Program-made: the position numbers and the translations under genes
Shown here: positions 10,234-22,103 of the stretch, one piece after another
Numbering within the stretch: the stretch's first letter is position 1
Layout: each line of letters starts with the position of its first letter
Assembly (NCBI RefSeq): GCF_051020985.1
Contig: NC_135009.1
Span: 15,942,606 to 16,006,605, forward strand
Reading direction: 5' to 3'
DNA: 64,000 nt
Source of the DNA: Nomia melanderi
Taxonomy: Eukaryota > Arthropoda > Insecta > Hymenoptera > Halictidae
The notes under the pieces: model-generated
What the model saw: only the letters and a program-made list of their open reading frames with translations
Databases searched by the model: none
What the model was told of the DNA's origin: nothing

Positions 10234-11555
10234 CTGCTTGATTGCAACATGTATTTTGAAACTTTGAAAAACTCAAACTCATCACTTACAACTGCCTGCC
10301 TCATCGCAGGTTTCAACCTGTACAGAACCCTGCGCACTCGCATAAAAACAAAAACGTAGGACGGAATTCTTGAAACTTTCAGCCTCTCCCGAATCCTTGC
10401 ATCCCTGCACGCGAAAGATCACAGCCAAACGAGTTCCCGTTCTCGGAACAATCGCCTACAAGCCATTCCGGCGAGAAAAACGCGTCGCCGTCGCAGTTGG
10501 CCTCGAAGCAAATCTCCGGGAGCCGTTGACGCGTCGTAATCGGCCGCCCACGCGACCATCTCGCGGCGGATATCCGTTTCGGCGTAGGGACATTACAAGC
10601 GAAACGATCGTCGCATCCTCGTGCTTCTCGGACGTTTCGGGGAAACGTCTGACGGTGATCTACGGTTCGAGAATACGCTCCGAGAGGAGGCTGCCGCGCT
10701 GGATCCGTCTTCCTCGCTCCGCCGTCTCGGGGCCGGCCCTCCCGCTCGCTCGCGAGGCACAATGCCGCTCAATAAACTGGCCATTTATAGGTTTTCCATT
10801 GCGACCGGTGATTGAAACCAATTCGAGTGGCGCTCCGAACCGATTGGGAAGGACGCGATAAAAACTTCCCCCGAACGGCCGAGTATAATAATCACGGGGC
10901 ATTGTTGGAACAGATGAAACCAGGGAGAGACGGAGCACGCCGGAAGAGGAACGAGATTCTCGAACCTGCCGCGGCTACGAGTATTAGTTTCTCGTTTCGC
11001 GATTTTACGGTAAGCTGGGATATTTCAAAGAAACCGGATTCTTCCGGAGGCATAGGGGAAGTTATCGCTCTCGGAGATTCAACGAATTATGAATCTGTGT
11101 GTCAGAATGAGTCGAGCCTCGATCTTCTGTTCGAATTTTACTTACAAGGGGTGGAACCGGTGTCAGACACTTCGCGTTTCGATTCGGTATAAACAGAGGA
11201 ACGGAGTTTATTCGCTGAAATTTATTATTGTGGGATGAATGGTTTGTTGTGGATGTTTGGAAAATAGTGTGACTGCGTTTAGGAAATCTTGAGCGGCTGG
11301 AAGAACACGAGGAAGAGTGGAACCGAGCGACTGGGCCGTGAGAGAAGCGTGTACGTGACTGCGTGAATTTTGACTATGGACGAAAGATGCGAGTGAGAAG
11401 GGCGCAAGGGTGAGAAAGAGAGCGAATGGGGGTGTGTGTTAAAAGCGAGGGGGAATGCGTGTACGAGGGACATTTTGACATTTTCGAGCGAGACTTTTGA
11501 GCGAGGCGTTGGACTTTTTGCGCGAAACTTTGCGTAGTCGGCGAGCGAGCGTGTA
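10234..11555. other. CpG-rich non-coding block
   Basis: CpG-rich from 10370 to 10960, then AT-richer. Overlapping frames on both strands at 10370-10940 reflect low stop-codon density, not coding. A GGTAAGC motif at about 11009 has no clear exon before it. Confidence 0.45.
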
Positions 11556-11746
11556 GTAAAGATCTTGCGACTTGTAAAGCAATGTCCTACATTATTTTTC
11601 AACTGAAAATCATTTAGCATAGCGACAACTGCTAGTACTCTGTAAAGATCTTGCGACTAGGGAATATCCTACAACATTGAGGACTCTTACGATAATTCCT
11701 ACATTACTTTTCAACTGAAAATCATTTAGTACAGCGACAACAGCTC
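11556..11746 (+). repeat. Imperfect tandem duplication
   Basis: GTAAAGATCTTGCGACT occurs at 11556 and 11642, and TTTTCAACTGAAAATCATTT about 40-60 bp after each. Unit 2 is longer by roughly 30 bp of inserted sequence. Ends are approximate. Confidence 0.8.
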
Positions 11747-13500
11747 AGCGACGCGTTGCAACCTTCAGTTCTCATGGAGCGTGTAGTCGAGTTTGTCGGT
11801 TTTGTCCAGAAGCGGCCGCACTGCGAGGGTAGTTTCGGCCGCCGGCACGAGGAGAGGGACCCGAAACGGGGACGTTCCCCTCGAACGCGCCGGATTCCCG
11901 CCCGGCGAGTTTTCTACCCGCGTCGATATCCACGCTCCATTTAATTGAGCGGATATCTCGCGCGGCACTGTCTAACCTGCGAGGAACGGACGCGGCTCTC
12001 GGCCGGAGGCCGTTGAACACGGCCAACGTCGAGCCGAAGGGGGTTGAAATACGGTCGGCCGGCTGATTTACACGTTTTCACCGCACACGCGTCGTGACGT
12101 CAGCTGGGACGGCCGTCCCGACGATCGATGTTATCATTCCCAGTGATATCTCCAGGGGGAAACCGTGCGGGACCCGCCGCCTCGCTCATCGATCTGTTTT
12201 TCCATCGCGCGCGCTAAAGACGACACAAATACGCTCTATTTATAACCATAAACAGATGGAACCCGCTACGTCGAACGCCGCTGCCCCGTGACGAGCGCGT
12301 CACAGGCGAGAACGATCGAACGGGTTACGCGGAGGGCTGCTTTCCCGTTTTCCCTTCGTCCTCCCTCGAAAATACCTATCTCCTGCGACGAATCGGCGTC
12401 CCAAAGTTCCCTCGACGCGCATATACATCAGAAATCAGCTCGATCAAGCAACGCTCGCCGCGAATCTACGGAGACGTCTGGACTGCGGACGTTTACGCGA
12501 GGTCTCGTCTCGCGAATCCCGCGAAAGTGGAGCGAAGAAACCTCGATCGTTCCGCGGAATGAAAAGTAACCCAAAAATCTTGGCGACCGACGCGTCCCCG
12601 GAAACCTTCGTAAGCTTGGAAGCTCGAATAGCCGCCGTGGCGAGCGACCGACGGAACGAACGCGATAAAATCCATGTCCGAGTGGAGGAAATGGAGGAAC
12701 TCCTTGTTTCTCTCCCCCGGATATTCCCGAATTCGATCGCGACAGTGTCGTGTCACGGAACGAGCGACGGGCGGCCGATAAATTCAGCCTCGAAGCCCGC
12801 CGGCAACGGTGTATGGGGGTTTGTAGGTTACCAGAGGGTAGCTGGCCGGCGATCTACGCGAACATGGGGTTCCCCGACGCACAGGGGCTACGGGACAGAG
12901 AGGACGCTAGGGCGGAACGGAGAAAGAGAAAGCAGGGAGGGCAGAACGCGCTCGAGCGAGCCACCGAGGGTGGCGGAGGCAAAGAGAGAGGGTGAAATCT
13001 GGGTCGCCCTGCACCGCGTGTGCCTCGAAAACTCGGTCAAGTTTTCTGCACCTGCAGGTCGAACGCCGGCTCGTTCGCCATCGTCTTCGTAAACGTGGCT
13101 TTTCTATTTGCGATATCGTCGTCTCCGGCAACTTCCCCTCTTCCCTGGCCCTCGACGCCGCGAGCGTTTTCGCTCTTCCTTCCGCGTCCTCCGCCAGCCG
13201 CGCGGCGAGTCGCCGCGAGCGGAAGCCCCGAGGAATCGTTTCGACTTCGGCGACGCTCTTTTCGAGCCGCCTGTCGACGAAACCCCGAAATTCGACTGTT
13301 CGCGGCACGAAAATCGGAGGTTTCGTTTACATTAGGGGATGCGAACGGTTTTCGACGGTGGGTAGTTTGCGGTTCGATTCCTGCGTCGCGCGAATAGGGA
13401 AACGGAGTTTGTTCGTGGAGATTGTTGTTTTTCGAGTGAAAATCATGCTGTGGAGTAGAGATTACGAAATATTCATTGAAGAGTTTGTCTTTTGTAGCAA
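11747..13500. other. CpG-rich non-coding block
   Basis: Almost continuous high-CpG DNA with frames open on both strands and no recognisable peptide. GGTTCGATTCC at 13371 resembles a tRNA B box, but there is no matching A box or fold. Confidence 0.45.
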
Positions 13501-13668
13501 CGAAAAGTAGGAATACTTATGAGTTGTTGCAACGTTTGCGTTACACTATTACCAACTTAGTTGCCTTATTGAACATTTTTATTTCACATCGGTTGTCTTG
13601 TATGTTACGATTGTTTTTTAGTCATTCAGAAGCGTCAGTCACCAGTGACATGGCGCTTAACGTGTTAA
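13500..13668. mobile_element. Right end of a TTAA element, family K (tentative)
   Basis: Ends CGCTTAACGTGTTAA, with TTAA at 13665 and a short GTCACCAGTGAC hairpin just inside. The left limit is not visible; 13500 is where AT-rich sequence begins. Related ends occur near 20249 and 53268. Confidence 0.4.
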
Positions 13669-14175
13669 CGATACCCTATGGTTCCCAGCGTTCTCGCCGT
13701 GCAGAGGCTCCGTTTTTCGAAATATCGCGGTTCTTCGTAAAGTAATCTAAACATTTCTCGCGATACAAGCGCCGGATATGCTAAAGCGGCCGCGGAACGA
13801 CAGGGGGATCGGAGGACCCGCATATGAATATTATGATCGGAATATAGAGGATCGGAGCTCCCATCGACGCGGGGTTCAATTTCGCGAGATTTCATTTCAG
13901 AAATATTAATCACGACCTGCCGATGCCCCGGCAATGATTCCGGTTCGGAGAACTGGAGAGCGGGAGCATCCTTCACCCGGCGCGCGCTATAAAACAGGGT
14001 TGCCCTCGTTCGCGAAACAACCACCGGCCAGCTACCCCTGCATCCTGCGAACCGGGCGCGGGAACGACGGTGCTCTCAACGATTCTCGCGAGATAACGCC
14101 GACAATTGCGTCTATTCCTTCTGGCGAGGTAGCATTCGGCGATCTAGTGGATTCTAATTGAGGGAGCACAGGTTT

Positions 14176-14517
14176 TTAACACTAGGTTTACGGAACGCGT
14201 AAAATTGACGCATATTGGATTTTAGAAATATTATTTTGTAAATGTTTACGCCGATTTTTATTGAATCACACTGACATGTACCCCAATTACCTACTATCGA
14301 ATCTCCAGTTTCAATCTAAAAAAACTGAAACTAATTTTTATAATATTCTATTTATAAAACTAGAAATGCTGTAACATTTCTTCAATCTTTTATTTTCCTT
14401 AGTACAAAATTTGGATTTCTGGAAAATCGAATAATTTTAGGGTGGTTTCTTTAAGATTCATTAAAATACTTAATATTACTGCTGCAATATTGGAGCCTAC
14501 AGAGTTCAAAGGGTTAA
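14176..14517 (+). mobile_element. Chimeric TTAA element: family D left half, family B right half
   Basis: The first ~150 bp begin TTAACACTAGGTTTACGG and follow family D to GAATCTCCAG. The remainder follows family B in reverse orientation and ends GAGTTCAAAGGGTTAA. Each half lacks its own other end. A D/A chimera with the D half broken at the same place is at 37866-38109. Confidence 0.8.
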
Positions 14518-15403
14518 CATTCTACAAGATAAACCTTAGCTACATCATCCAAGGGAACCACGAGGTGAACGAACGCCTGCAACAGATCGTATCAACGATT
14601 TTTAGACGTCAGCTTCGACACCGCGAACTGCGTTCGAAAAGTAATTCCTATTTGTTCAGCAGGGGTGGACTCGTCCCTAATCGTCTCGCGCGTGTCGCCG
14701 CGTTATTCGTCCAGAAACAAACGCGAACCTCGCCAAGCCGACGATGATAATCGTCGAGGTTATCACCGTACGGGGAAAAGGAATCGGACGACCGGTTATA
14801 TCCGGACTGCGGACCTCCGTGCGTTTATCGGTCGCAAAAGTTTCCGCGAACCGATAAAACGCGGGCATCGATGAAAGTTAATACACCGGCGCGAGATAAG
14901 ACAGCCGTTGGACGGCTGTAAAGTCTTTCCGTTATTTTCCCGGGGAAGCCGAACGACGAGTTCCGATTCGTTTAACTCGAGCCTGATGAATTATACACGT
15001 CCCGTCTCGTTCGATAAACTTCTCTTATCTTCCCCGACGGTGTTTCCCTGTTCCGAACAATCGAATGAAAGGAACCGAAGGCTGCGCCGTCGCGTCCCGC
15101 CTCCGCGGAAAGTCGTTCGCGTCGACGAACATTCGCGAGATATCCGCGATTCCGTCGCAGAACTCGAACGTTCGTCTTCCGTTTCGATCGTTCGGCGGAT
15201 TCCTCGGATTCCCCGAGTTCCCCGAACTCGCGCGATCGAATTCTGAACGCGAGGTACGCGTCGCTGCAAACATTTTTGCCGGTGGATCGGCTGGCAGCGA
15301 CATCGGACGAGCGCAAACATTTGCGCGGCTCGGCGGGGCTCGCGAGGCCCCGGCCTCGCTCGGGACGCGAATTAACCGGCAAATTAATTGGTTCGTCTTG
15401 GTG
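14518..15403. other. Non-coding stretch, CpG-rich after 14650
   Basis: Several overlapping frames on both strands, none protein-like. Nothing recognised. Confidence 0.45.
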
Positions 15404-15431
15404 CGCGGCGGCGGCGGCGGCGGCGGCGGTG
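15404..15431. repeat. (GGC)n trinucleotide tract
   Basis: About nine GGC units, readable as poly-Gly, poly-Ala or poly-Arg depending on frame. No coding context is evident. Confidence 0.9.
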
Positions 15432-16748
15432 GCCAATGTGTTTACCCGAGTATCGATTACTAATGGCTGTTTGCCCAAGTTTCGAACCTGCTCCCGTTGC
15501 CCGGCTGGCTGCCGGCTCTGCCCAGAGCCACCATAACGCTGCTATTTCGAGCTGCGCGATGGCGTTTCTGGAAAAATTGGCTGGAATTCAATTGTTTAAA
15601 TATGTAACGTCAGTCGGAACCGACGTACAACAATCCCAAACGGTTATTTTCGGAAGCTTTTCCATCCCCTGCTGGAGATCCATGAAACATACACGCGTTC
15701 CCAGCAGCTTCCCGATCGCCGAGAGCGAACGGATGAGATAGTCGGGAATTCGATGAAGATACGCTCGGTACATCGATTCCGCTCCGAGTTTTTCGTTGGT
15801 CGACCGAGTATCATCTTCCGCGGGTTTCGAGTCGAAACTCCATGGAGGGGACTCGCGTATCGAGGGGAACAGGGGGTGTATCGCGTGACGTCGCCCTCGG
15901 CCGAAAATTATTACCCCAATTATCTTAATTACTCCGGTCCCTGCGCTTTTTCGTGCACGAAAAGCTCGGCAAACGAGGCTCGACTAGCCGGGGATAGACG
16001 AGGGAACCTTTTCTTCCCCCTCGTTTTTCTTCGCCTTTTTTCCCCGGCCCCCTCCTGCCCCCCCGCCGCTCCGCTCCTCCTGTCCGTCGGCCCGTGCACA
16101 CGCTGAATTCACGAGTATTTTTATGAAAGCGGGATGAAAAGGGACAAAAGCGCGGAGGCGCGGCGCGGCGCGCGCCCGGCGAGCGGGGGCGGGCAACGAG
16201 AAATCGATCCCTCGGTACGCGTGCACTTTGACAACGTGACCACCGCGAGGATGCATTCGATGCACCGTCGCCCGGCCCGCCGTGCGTCGTTCCTCCTTCG
16301 ATTGTCCGGCTTTTTTCGACGCGCGGTCCTCCTCGAATTCTTCAATCATTCAGACGCGTCGCGCCGCGTCTGCTCGCGGCTCGCCGCGGCCCGGGCGACG
16401 ACGGATCGCTTGTAAAAATACCGCCGGCGAGGGGAAAAGGTCACGAACCTGAATACTGCAGTAGGATACGCTCCTAAAATGTAATCCGATTACATATTAC
16501 CGACGGCGATTCGAATGTAATGGCTGGGTGAATGACAAGTTATCTTCTGTAATCTCCGACTGTCGCTCGGATACGACGAAAGTCGCGTTTCAACCGATTA
16601 ACTTGGAATCACGTCCATCGCGATGGCGATCGCGAGGTAGAAGTGTAGGAGAGTCTTCCTCCTGACGGTTCTCCGTGTGAATTAAATAGGAATAGGATCG
16701 GAGTATCGTTAGTAACGTTGTAATCAACAACATCGTCGTCATCAGTAT
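15432..16748. other. CpG-rich non-coding block
   Basis: Includes a C-rich run at 16047-16080 and a GGCGCGGCGC stretch near 16155. No gene recognised. Confidence 0.45.
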
Positions 16749-16977
16749 TTAACCCTTTGCACTCGAGACTCTCAGTCGCCGCTTGATTTGATTTGCAAAA
16801 TAAAGTCTTATATATAATATTAAGCTTCGTATAATGCATCGATATATGGAATATTCAAATAAAATAACTTTCCTTCTTAATTCATATATGTTCTCTCGTT
16901 AATTAGTTTCAAAGAACATGTATCTCATCGGAGAATACTGAATGTTTCTAGTGAAAAACTCGAGTGCAAAGGGTTAA
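16749..16977 (+). mobile_element. TTAA MITE, family A, complete
   Basis: TTAA at 16749 and 16974. Inverted ends CCCTTTGCACTCGAG and CTCGAGTGCAAAGGG match perfectly over 15 bp. The subterminal hairpin is reduced (GACTCTCAGTC). The length of 229 bp is typical for the family, making this one of the cleanest copies. Confidence 0.9.
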
Positions 16978-17909
16978 TATCACCATTCTAATTATTAACG
17001 TACCATCGCTATTGTCATTACTATTGTACTATCATCCCGAATCTAAACTATTGAACAGGCCCTACGTCCTCCATCACTCTTGCTCCACATTTCCTCCATT
17101 TCCGAAAACAGCAAATTTCGAAGCTCAGACCGCGAAGACAGCCGCTAAACGCGATCAACTACGCTAAGAAAATCATCGAGCCTATTCGACCTCCATACAT
17201 CGAACTGCGAGGACTAGCCAGGACTACGACCCAGAAATCGAGCAGCCGGATCGTAGGAAACGTCACAGTCGGAGATCGTTTTCGTTTCGCGCGATCCGAT
17301 TACGTTCCACCTAATTCCGTCGGGGACTATCCCATCGAGGAGCCCGCTAGCCAGCTCTTTTCGGAGCGTAGGTGGAGGAATATCGTCGCCGCGCGACCTT
17401 TCGAGGCTCCGTGTTCGATCAGCCTGGATACGGTGTTTCGTGAGCGCGATCGCGTTCCTAGGCTACCGTCCCAGCCCCTCCTGGCTTCGCCGGAGTGCGC
17501 CGGAGGCAACGGTTCATCGTCTCCCTCTCGGTTTCCAGCTCCGATTCCAAACAATGAACGCGCGATGAGGCGTGCCGCATCCGCGTCCCGCCAGTCAGAC
17601 TTTCGTTCGTTGATGGGATCTCGCCGATGGAGCTCTCGTTGTCGAGAGCCGAACCTACCCTCGAGAGAAAGAGAGAGAGAGAGAGAGGAGGATGAAGAGG
17701 ATGAAGAGGTGGAGGAGGAGGAGGGTGAGCAAGAGGGCGAGTGGGACGCCTTCGGGGACCGATAGAACAGATGGATAGAGATGAGACGGAGGCGAGGAGC
17801 TGGAGAGACGCGCGGAGATAGAAGAGTCGGAGGAATCGAGAGAGAAACAATGAGAGACGACTGGAGAGATGGAAATATATAGAGGTAGATGGAGGAAGAG
17901 TTAAAGATA
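16978..17909. other. Non-coding stretch with purine-rich tail
   Basis: From about 17660 to 17900 the + strand is strongly purine-biased: (AG)8 at 17670-17685, then GAGGAT/GAGGAG repeats. One + frame reads as an acidic Glu/Asp tract; the other strand is CT-rich. It resembles a minus-strand leader-like block, but no splice site or peptide supports a gene. Confidence 0.4.
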
Positions 17910-18046
17910 TACAGGCGCGTTCAAAAGTTCCAGATCGTTTTTGGAATTGAGTTCATGCCGTTGTTAATGGAGACGGTTAGGAGATACTAAGTGTAATATG
18001 TTGAATACGGTGAATTACTGTTATAATAGAAAAAGGGTTAACTTTC

Positions 18047-18262
18047 TTAACGCTAGAACTACCGAGCATTTACGATTAATATGCAATTCCTATAAAAATT
18101 GTGACAATAGATTATTTTCAGTTTCTTCGGGCATTCATTATAGTACTCAAGTGGAACTATTTATTTTCAAGATCATTTCGAAGATTCAATGCTTTGAAAA
18201 TAACAATAATTGCTAAACAAGAAAATCGAAATCAGTCATTTTGACGGTAGTTCTAGTGTTAA
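18047..18262 (+). mobile_element. TTAA MITE, family C1, complete, inside the mariner-like element
   Basis: TTAA at 18047 and 18259; ends CGCTAGAACTACCG and CGGTAGTTCTAGTG. The interior matches other C1 copies (TATAGTACTCAAGTGGAACT). The hairpin near the right end has shrunk to CAGTCATTTTGACGG. Confidence 0.9.
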
Positions 18263-18379
18263 GCACTCTGGTCGAGAACTATTGAACGTGCTGAATGATT
18301 TATTACTAAAAGGATATGTGTCAAGAATAGGTGTTTTTGTACAGTATTCTCTTGAATGTGTCCTCGTAACAAAACATTC

Positions 18380-18590
18380 TCAACGCCAAGACAACCAGAC
18401 AACTCAAAATCACCTATTCCTGATGTCTTCTTGCAATTCTAAGACAACAGACGTTCCGAGAAATGATTAAAGAAACAGACTTACCCCAAGGAAAATGAAT
18501 TCTACTTCAACCGAAGTTTCGATAGATACCCTTCGAGTTTCTACAAACGAATTTCAAGAGGTCAATCCTGCTCGGTAGTGTCAGCGTTAA
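18380..18590 (+). mobile_element. TTAA MITE, family C2, inside the mariner-like element
   Basis: Bounded by TCAA at 18380 and TTAA at 18587. Right end CTCGGTAGTGTCAGCG; left end CGCCAAGACAACC is more diverged. The interior matches the C2 copies at 29729 and 44116 (TTCGAGTTTCTACA region). Confidence 0.75.
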
Positions 18591-18645
18591 AGCCTTTATT
18601 GTATAAGTTCGAAAAACGGCCTGGGAACTTTTGAGCGCCGCTGTA

Positions 18646-19439
18646 TAGAGAGCAGGGAAACGAAGAAAGGGTTGAAGAGACAGAGACGAGTAGATGCAAC
18701 GGCGAGTAAGAGGAAGAGCGAGAAAGGGAAGACAGAGGAGACAGAAAAAGAGAATCATAGGTGGCGGACCCGCCGTTACAGAGGAGTCGGGAGAAAATGT
18801 GGGACGTCGAACTCTCCTGGACCGTCACCCCCGCTCGACCCAGCGTTCGCCAGCAAACAGCCCTTCCTCCCTCTGCTCCTCCGCCGCCTCCACCCTTCTA
18901 TTCACCGAGGTATCCAGCGACGAGCGCGTTGATCGCGAGAGATAGCTACTATCCGCGCGATACAAATATCCGTGAATCCCCGGGAGTTACTCCCGCGGAA
19001 CATCGGAATGATGATGATAAAATAAATCATCTGGTAGAGGGTGACGTGTATGCTCAAATTTTCCCAGTGTGCGCTATCGTCGGTGTAATGAGCCAAGAAA
19101 TAATTAAAACAGTTTCGCAGAAAGGCGCACCACGCGATAACTTATTCGTCTTTAATCCAGATACATTATGCGGGAAGATTCTGAGATTGGGTCAATAACG
19201 ACTATTTTTCGTCGTCGGTATGTTTCATTGCTTCGGTGCGCTGTTATTGCCATAATTATTCTTCCCACCAATTCTTATTCCATGTCTGATCGGGAACCGG
19301 AATTTCCAGCGCGTTCTTTCCCGTTTCCCTGTTTCCATGCACGAGGAATCTCTGATTAATTATAATTCGTCGGGAGAAACCCGTCTGATCGCTGCAAGCC
19401 TCGACTAGGATTGTTCCTGTCGGTCAGAAGCGGATGCGG
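18646..19439. other. Non-coding stretch, purine-rich start
   Basis: The + strand is purine-rich at 18646-18760, continuing the bias seen before the mariner-like element at 17660-17900. The element may therefore have split one purine-rich tract. Nothing else recognised. Confidence 0.45.
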
Positions 19440-19659
19440 TTAACACTAGATTTACGGAGTGCGTCAATTTGACGCATACTGAATTTATAAACATTACTTG
19501 GCAAACGTTTATGTCGGCTTTGGTTGATGCAGTGGCAAGAATACGTATCGTGATAACCTAATTTTGAATCCCTAATTTCCAAGATATATATGGTCGAACA
19601 TCAATTTTTCTAGGAACAATAGAATAAACCGGACAAAACGTCCGTAAACCTAGTGTTAA
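19440..19659 (+). mobile_element. TTAA MITE, family D, complete
   Basis: TTAA at 19440 and 19656; ends CACTAGATTTACGG and CCGTAAACCTAGTG. The subterminal GCGTCAATTTGACGC forms a 7-bp stem with a one-base loop near the left end only. This copy defines the family. Confidence 0.9.
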
Positions 19660-19765
19660 GCGAAAAGACAAATTGAGGAATGATTTGGCTACTGAAACGA
19701 TTGTACGTGTTCAGAAGATATGAAAAGGGATTTCTGACCTAGGAGATATTCTAAATGATCGAAGT

Positions 19766-19968
19766 TTAACCCTTTGAACTCCGTAGGCTCCAATATTGCA
19801 CCATAATATCAAATATTTGAACGAATCAAAGAAACTACCCCAAAATCATTAGATTTTCACATCCAAATTTCGTACTGATAATGTTACGTCATTTCTCATT
19901 TTCACTAGAGATACCACAATTAGTTGCAGTTGATAAATTACAAAACCATCTGGAGTGCTAAGGGTTAA
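19766..19968 (+). mobile_element. TTAA MITE, family B, complete
   Basis: TTAA at 19766 and 19965; ends CCCTTTGAACTCCGTAGG and CTGGAGTGCTAAGGG. The 203-bp length is near the family norm. A CAATATTG palindrome lies about 30 bp from the left end. Confidence 0.9.
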
Positions 19969-20248
19969 TTATAGGTACGAAGAAAGTAATTAGGCTTTCC
20001 GATCTAAAAGAAACGAGTGTATCCTAAGCAGCTAGAAAGAATATTTCCTCCAACATTCCCAAAACTCGGAAAACAGAGAATCGACTTAAAAGCGCTGACT
20101 TCTGACCGACTTATTTATGAGTATGAATAAGCATAGAGGTCTAAGTATTTATCAGCGTCGAGGTTTTATATTCCGTTATTTACGACATAGGAAAGATTTC
20201 AAATACGCGTCGTTCAGCCGAGCGAATTACAGCGATTCGATTTAGTTT
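19969..20248. other. Non-coding stretch
   Basis: AT-rich, with no recognised element or frame. Confidence 0.4.
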
Positions 20249-20266
20249 GGGGTCACCGGTGACCCC
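20249..20266. promoter_or_regulatory. Perfect 18-bp palindrome GGGGTCACCGGTGACCCC
   Basis: Every base pairs with its mirror. It contains two GGGTCA half-sites facing each other with CCGG between. That resembles nuclear-receptor half-sites, but the spacing is not the usual ecdysone-response spacing of one. Because GCGTTAA follows at about 20280, it may instead be the hairpin of a worn K-type MITE end. Confidence 0.5.
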
Positions 20267-21016
20267 GTATGCATTCGACGCGTTAACGGCGCAGTTTCGC
20301 ACTTTGGACGATATCCAAAGCGTTCCGCGGAACATGTTTAACGTCCATCAAGAATGAATTCTGCGGATCGTCCGTGGAGCCTTGGCCCGAAATCTTCCGT
20401 CCGCGCGTCCGTTCGTTCCGCGAAGACGCTCGAGGCTGAAGGATGGAGGACGAGGGCCGAGGATCGCGCGGCGTCGCCGGGCGGAACGATGATCCATATA
20501 GCCGGAGTAATTACGGATAGTAGACATTATACGGGGGAACGCGTGCGCGAACCTCGCCTCGTTACCGGCTTTAATAATTGTGCATCCTGTTGCACTCGCT
20601 ACCGAACGGAACGCGCCGCTCCTAACCTTATACGCGAACACGGCCAATTTCGTCGTTGATCCGCGCGCCAGCCAAAGGTCGGGGGTCAGGGGGCACACGG
20701 AGAGCACGGGTTCCCGTAGACTTCGCCCGTTAGCTGGCCGAAACTCTGGGTTTGCGGGGCGAGGTCGACCCGACGTGTATCGAATGTTATAAACGTGCGA
20801 ATGCTTCGTGACCTTGTTGTCTTCGGATTGGCGACAGATGATTTTGATACTTCCAGTATAACTCGCTGTGTTCTCAGAATTTAATGAAATTGGTTTTATC
20901 TGTGTTCGTAGAATACTTTTACGTGAATTTATGTTTAGGGATTGGAAATTTTTACTCAAATGTGTCAGGAGTCCAAGCAGGATTCGAAATTCTACTAAAA
21001 TCACAAGTTCGACTGG
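20267..21016. other. CpG-rich non-coding block
   Basis: A 218-codon minus frame covers most of it but has no motif or compositional sign of coding. Nothing else recognised. Confidence 0.45.
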
Positions 21017-21282
21017 TCAACCCTTTGCACTAGAGAGGTGGCCACTTGATTTCGTACAGTAACTATAAAATTTGATATTTAATACCATACCACGTGTAAT
21101 GCATCAGTTTGAGAAGTATTGAGATAAAATAGCTTTGAACCATCGCGTAGAATTGATCTTGTATTTTAAAGCGTGTCTCGATGAAGGTACTCTTTATTTT
21201 CCTATAGCAATTTTACCGTTTCTGCCCACTGCACCTCTGATACAAACCTCAAGATTACTACAAGATTCGAGCAAAGGGTTAA
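21017..21282 (+). mobile_element. TTAA MITE, family A, worn copy
   Basis: Bounded by TCAA at 21017 and TTAA at 21279. Left end CCCTTTGCACTAGAGAGGTGG and right end TTCGAGCAAAGGG are recognisable; the right half has diverged more than in the other copies. Confidence 0.75.
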
Positions 21283-21751
21283 GGTCGGCTACTACCCTCA
21301 AACGCCTCTAACACTTCGCCAGTGCACATTCGTTTTCTCCCCTCCATTCTTTTCACCCTTCGTCTCCCCTTTCTCGCGTCTTCCGGCCGCGAAGATAAAG
21401 TAATCGGGAAAGTTCGCGTTGGCAGAGGAAGGGATGAAAAATTCTGCCCACGAAAGCACGAACTTTCCATCGGCCGCGGGAACTTCTCTGAACGACTTCC
21501 CGTCCAACACGAGCAACTCCGATGAGCGTGTTTCAACCGCCAGTCCTACGGTTTTCTTTCCGACTAAGCTCGTCCGACTGATTTCGTTACAAATCATTTT
21601 CTAGACGTTCAAAGGAATCTACTCGTAAGCGCGAAATTTCATCTTCAAATGGAATTTCCGCCTGAAGTAGAATGGAAAATTTCGTTGCATTTCTTCCAAA
21701 TTATAGTAAAATATTACACGAGCTTAGTCGCGACAGTAAATAGTACGCCAG
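21283..21751. other. Non-coding stretch
   Basis: Pyrimidine-rich around 21320-21380. No gene or element recognised. Confidence 0.4.
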
Positions 21752-21992
21752 TTAACCCTTTGCACTCGGGAGGTGACTCTCACCGCTTGATTTCCTACAG
21801 TGAAGCTATAAAGTTTGATGTTTAATATTATACTTCATATAACACATCAATCTGAGAAATATCGACGTAAAATAGCTTTGTCCGTCAGTTCGCGTGAATT
21901 TCTCGTCGAGTTGGTTCTACAAAATATCGTCTCCACTCATCAGAGAATGTTGAAATATTTCTAGTGAAAAACTTCAGAGTGCAAAGGGTTAA
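21752..21992 (+). mobile_element. TTAA MITE, family A, complete
   Basis: TTAA at 21752 and 21989. Ends CCCTTTGCACTCGGGAGG and TCAGAGTGCAAAGGG. The subterminal hairpin is partly deleted (GGTGACTCTCACCGC). Confidence 0.9.
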
Positions 21993-22103
21993 ATCTACTT
22001 TGACTTAAGATAGCGAAGGGTTGAATAACTTCGAGATAAAATTAAATAGAACTGTAAAGTGCAGTAATTTGAGAATTAGGAAGGTAGTGAAATGAACATC
22101 TTT

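Larger units (their letters stand above)
17910..18645. mobile_element. Mariner-like element shell (TA target) with two nested MITEs
   Basis: The left end TACAGGCGCGTTCAAAAGTT and the reverse complement of the right end TACAGCGGCGCTCAAAAGTT form ~35-bp inverted repeats, both continuing into CGTTTTT. Each end is flanked by TA (17908-17909, 18646-18647). TA target sites and ACAGG...TCAAAAGTTCC ends are typical of Tc1/mariner elements. Without the nested C1 (18047-18262) and C2 (18380-18590), only about 300 bp of its own sequence remain, too short for a ~345-residue transposase. No transposase motif is visible. Confidence 0.75.

Noticed and set aside
13371..13381. GGTTCGATTCC, identical to a tRNA B box
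   Set aside because: No A box at the right distance and no cloverleaf can be drawn from the sequence before it.
16047..16080. C-rich run as a G-quadruplex on the minus strand
   Set aside because: Only three runs of adequate length with uneven spacing, so it does not meet the four-run pattern.
17660..17765. Acidic Glu/Asp-rich + frame near a (GA)n tract
   Set aside because: The acidic run is a direct reading of GA/GAGGAG repeats.
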